Source: Mercurialis annua (taxonomy: Eukaryota; Streptophyta; Magnoliopsida; Malpighiales; Euphorbiaceae). From it: 64,000 nt of DNA. The DNA is taken from positions 6,455,501 to 6,519,500 of the forward strand of contig NC_065575.1 in the NCBI RefSeq assembly GCF_937616625.2, given 5' to 3'. Shown piece after piece: positions 63,472 through 64,000 of the stretch. Every line of letters begins with the position of its first letter. The first letter of the stretch is position 1. The translations under genes were made by a program, and so were the position numbers. The notes beneath the pieces were generated by a model. The model saw only the letters and a list, made by a program, of their open reading frames with translations. It was not told the origin of the DNA and searched no databases.

Positions 63472-64000
63472 TAGGAATGACAATAGGGAGGGGATTCCCC
63501 GATTCCCATGGGGACCCGCCCCTAATAGGGCGGGGAATCCCCATCAATTTCCCCCCATTGATACGGGGATGGGGGAAGATTTTCCCCCATCCACGGGGAT
63601 GGGGAGGGGATGAGAGATATAGTCCCACCCTATGGGGATCCCCATTACCGCCCCCATGTGGACCCGATCTATTTTTATATAAGTTTTATTACAATTTTTA
63701 ATATATTGTTCATGATTTTTAATAATTTAATTATTTAAAAGAAAATAATTATTATTATTTTGTTTGAAATAGACTTTTAGTTACTTACGAAACGAAATAA
63801 AAAAATTTAGAGAACTTTTTATTTTATTTTATTTTGATTATTTTATTTTAATATTTAAAATTTCTAAATATTTTAGATGATTAAGTAATTTGGAGACAAT
63901 TTTATTTTATTTTATTGATATTGACTAATTTAAATTTGTTTTTTCAAATATTTCATAAATATAATAAAAATATTTATATTAAATTATACGGAGATATGGG
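63472..64000. mobile_element. Left part of a hAT-like non-autonomous element (runs off the window)
   Basis: From TAGGAATGACAATAGGGAGG there follow about 180 bases packed with GGGGAT/ATCCCC motifs, then almost pure A/T to the end of the window. A G-rich subterminal block next to TAGGRATGRCAAT and an AT-rich core is a common plant hAT-type MITE layout. The right terminus and the target duplication lie beyond base 64000. Confidence 0.6.

Overview
The window is nuclear DNA of a flowering plant, most likely a eudicot. It is AT-rich, its genes have introns with GT-AG or GC-AG borders, and its best-recognised proteins are typical plant families (SBT5-group subtilases, an At1g55760-like BTB/POZ protein, an At4g26485-like DUF2431 protein). 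Much of the rest is transposable-element debris. I cannot name the species.

Layout. 1-160: last coding exon of an unrecognised gene. 330-1650: a ~190-bp satellite with a ~834-bp higher-order duplication. 1651-6929: AT-rich intergenic DNA with two Mutator-type foldback MITEs (perfect 9-bp target duplications) and several SINE-like pieces. 6980-10146: a three-exon DUF2431/BMT5-like gene, 499 aa, with a long repeated C-terminal tail. 10147-13173: intergenic DNA with a 714-bp hAT-type element. 13191-19820: a full-length L1-type LINE between 17-bp target duplications, ORF1 intact and ORF2 broken. 21228-23030: a four-exon BTB/POZ gene, 330 aa, with a 149-bp hAT-like MITE in intron 1. 24290-25860: nested MITEs and a SINE.

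27018-59533: four subtilisin-like serine proteases in tandem, all on the plus strand, which I could reassemble exon by exon: SBT-A (762 aa, 11 exons), SBT-B (804 aa, 12 exons), SBT-C (775 aa, 11 exons) and SBT-D (774 aa, 11 exons). All reading phases close and all four keep the Asp-His-Asn-Ser catalytic set, so each looks functional. Intron phases are identical (0,2,1,1,2,0,2,2,0,1) except for one extra phase-1 intron in SBT-B. SBT-C and SBT-D belong to a recent segmental duplication that includes promoter and 3' flank (about 46960-51165 and 53815-59790). They share a GC-AG first intron and a SINE remnant in intron 7. All are predicted to be secreted to the apoplast as zymogens.

Between and after the proteases lie LINE relics, Mutator-like and hAT-like MITEs, a GC-richer element of unknown class (43420-44490), a decayed Ty3/gypsy gag region (about 59930-63470) and the left end of a hAT-like element running off the window. 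I found no CRISPR array, operon or bacterial-type system. The most unusual items are the three-copy tail of the DUF2431 protein, the extra exon before the catalytic Asp of SBT-B, and the set of long-TIR MITEs.
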